Notes under the pieces: generated by a model | What the model was told of the DNA's origin: nothing | The model's input: the letters and a program-made list of their open reading frames with translations, nothing else | The model's database searches: none | Shown: positions 62,978 to 64,000 of the stretch, one piece after another | Position numbering within the stretch: the stretch's first letter is position 1 | Layout of the letters: the number at the start of each line of letters is the position of its first letter | Program-made: the position numbers and the translations under genes | NCBI GenBank assembly: GCA_031277855.1 | Contig: JAITLO010000042.1 | Coordinates: 1 to 64,000 of the forward strand | Direction of reading: 5' to 3' | Origin: Acidovorax sp. | GTDB lineage: Bacteria; Pseudomonadota; Gammaproteobacteria; Burkholderiales; Burkholderiaceae_C | Length of the DNA stretch: 64,000 bases

Positions 62978-63694
62978 TCAGCCTTGCTGCCGAATGGCAC
63001 GGCCGTTGCGCCGATCACCTACGCGGCGTTCTTCAAGGCTAGGCTCATAGGACCATGGGCTTGCCTGTGGCGATGTTTGCAACATGGCCATGCATGCACG
63101 TGCGCACCAGTCCACCACCTCTTCGTGGGTGTAGGCCTGGGTCTGCAGCAAGGTGTCCACCATGGGGTCTACAGCCCGCGACAGCAGCATTTGCCTGGCC
63201 ACCAGCAACGGCCAGTCGGCATGGATATGACCATCCTCCTGAGCCTGGACAATCCAGGCGTCCAGTCGCTCACACAGGCATGCCATGGCGACCTGATAAG
63301 CCTCTGAGGCCTTCAGTGCATGGCGAATCTCGGACTTGCGTTCCGGCAGCAGTGGCGCATCGGAGTTGAGCTGTGCCTGCAACACCCAGCGCACAAAGGC
63401 CTGCAGACACTGGCTGGACTCCAGCCGCGGAGACAGGCCGTTCAGGAACGCCTGCGCGCGCTCCAGGCCGCGCACCATCACTTCGCAGCACAGGTCTTCC
63501 TTGCCCTTGAAGTGTTTGTAGAGCACGGCCTTGGCCATGCCCGCAGCTTCGGCCACCTGGTCCAGCGTCATGGCGTCATAACCACGATCACTGAGCAAGC
63601 GCGTGCACTCTTCCAAAATGGCTTCTTTGCGGGCCCGGTGCATCATGTCGCGAAACGAAACATGGTTGAAGGGCTGTCGGTTGGTCACGTTCAT
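62978..63694 (-). CDS. TetR-family transcriptional regulator
   Basis: This 238-residue regulator has a TetR HTH at about 20-70 (DQVAEAAGMAKAVLYKHF) and an all-helical ligand domain. The start at 63694 gives a 17-residue N-terminal leader; ATG codons at 63646 and 63643 (MMHRARKEAI) are alternatives that still keep the HTH. It is not next to an obvious transporter or enzyme target; the neighbour on the right is a LysR gene on the same strand. Its 3-prime end lies close to the usp terminator. Confidence 0.85.
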   Translation of the reverse strand: MNVTNRQPFNHVSFRDMMHRARKEAILEECTRLLSDRGYDAMTLDQVAEAAGMAKAVLYKHFKGKEDLCCEVMVRGLERAQAFLNGLSPRLESSQCLQAFVRWVLQAQLNSDAPLLPERKSEIRHALKASEAYQVAMACLCERLDAWIVQAQEDGHIHADWPLLVARQMLLSRAVDPMVDTLLQTQAYTHEEVVDWCARACMAMLQTSPQASPWSYEPSLEERRVGDRRNGRAIRQQG

Positions 63695-63762
63695 TAATTC
63701 TTATCACATGCACACAAAGTAACACTTCACTCTGAAAAAAGCAGTCAGATACCGGCCTGAAT

Positions 63763-64000
63763 TTATGAATGATTGTCTTCCAGCGTACTTTTGGCGCCTG
63801 CTTGCAAAGCCTGTGTCAGCTGGCGCAGCAATCCTGAGTCCAGATTCCAGCAATGCCAATACAGATCGATCGAAAGCATGGTACCTGGGGCTACATCCAC
63901 CAAGCGCCCGCGCGTCAGACGGTCTCTCACCAGCAATTCCGGCAACACCCCCACACCCCAGCCGGCCTCCACGGCGCGCACCTGAGCCTCCGAATTGGGC
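63763..64000 (-). CDS. LysR-type regulator, ArgP-like (partial, 5-prime end beyond window)
   Basis: Only the C-terminal 78 or so residues are inside the window; the frame is open to the right edge. PNSEAQVRAVEAGWGVGVLP is the end of a LysR substrate domain, and LYWHCWNLDSGLLRQLTQAL matches the C-terminal style of ArgP/IciA/LysG regulators, which control LysE/ArgO-type basic amino-acid exporters. An exporter gene divergent from it would lie outside the window. The stop at 63763 is 68 bases upstream of the TetR start. Confidence 0.75.
   Translation of the reverse strand, partial: PNSEAQVRAVEAGWGVGVLPELLVRDRLTRGRLVDVAPGTMLSIDLYWHCWNLDSGLLRQLTQALQAGAKSTLEDNHS

Noticed and set aside
1..64000. tRNA or rRNA genes, CRISPR arrays, prophage or insertion-sequence genes
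   Set aside because: I looked for cloverleaf-type and CCA-ended sequences, regularly spaced repeats, integrases and transposases and saw none that I could support. A dedicated scan could still find a tRNA I missed.

Overview
The window is about 65% GC and densely coded. It looks like a chromosomal segment of a beta-proteobacterium of the family Comamonadaceae, most likely Comamonas or a close relative. The reasons are several orphan Bug-type solute receptors, a Burkholderiales-type porin, a hut operon of the HutF type, a GTP-dependent PEP carboxykinase, and palindromic intergenic repeats of the CCCCCTGAG...GGGGCGGCCC kind. I assign the taxon from gene style only; no rRNA or tRNA gene was seen. 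I found no CRISPR array, prophage or insertion sequence, so this is mostly core and niche-adaptation chromosome.

Layout. (1) 0.4-12 kb: a CoA-thioester catabolic region. It holds three Bug receptors, an acyl-CoA ligase, a DUF35/thiolase-like pair, an acyl-CoA dehydrogenase, a hotdog thioesterase, a LysR regulator divergent from a class III CoA-transferase, and a porin. (2) 13.3-22.6 kb: histidine catabolism, hutU-hutH-permease-hutD-hutI-hutF on the minus strand, with hutC divergent from hutU across an operator-like site. (3) 22.7-28.7 kb: an orphan FliK-like protein, the N-terminal half of a split methionine synthase, and an FAD amine oxidase/YkvI-type permease/XRE-cupin regulator module. (4) 28.7-35.2 kb: a complete RND efflux pump divergent from soxR, with a SoxR-box-like site between them. 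(5) 35-42.8 kb: AlkB-like dioxygenase, HisC-like aminotransferase, FAD-linked 2-hydroxyacid dehydrogenase, RecQ and a chemoreceptor. (6) 42.9-55.8 kb: an iron-uptake island with two tandem sigma/anti-sigma/TonB-receptor modules, a catecholate-type receptor with a siderophore-interacting reductase, and a PchR-like AraC regulator, with Fur-box-like sites in front of the units. (7) 55.9-64 kb: threonine deaminase, a 50-residue membrane protein, PEP carboxykinase, regulators, a phosphoesterase and a universal stress protein. The right edge cuts an ArgP-like LysR gene.

Three structural observations stand out. First, eight copies of one intergenic repeat all lie with the same end within about 20 bases of a stop codon, so the element is oriented relative to gene 3-prime ends. 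Second, recQ carries an in-frame insertion of about 28 codons, between the first and second zinc-binding cysteines, whose DNA looks like a relative of that repeat. Third, positions 8788-9406 hold two diverged copies of a roughly 300-base non-coding unit facing each other. The thiolase-like protein that lacks the usual nucleophilic cysteine is the best enzymatic lead.
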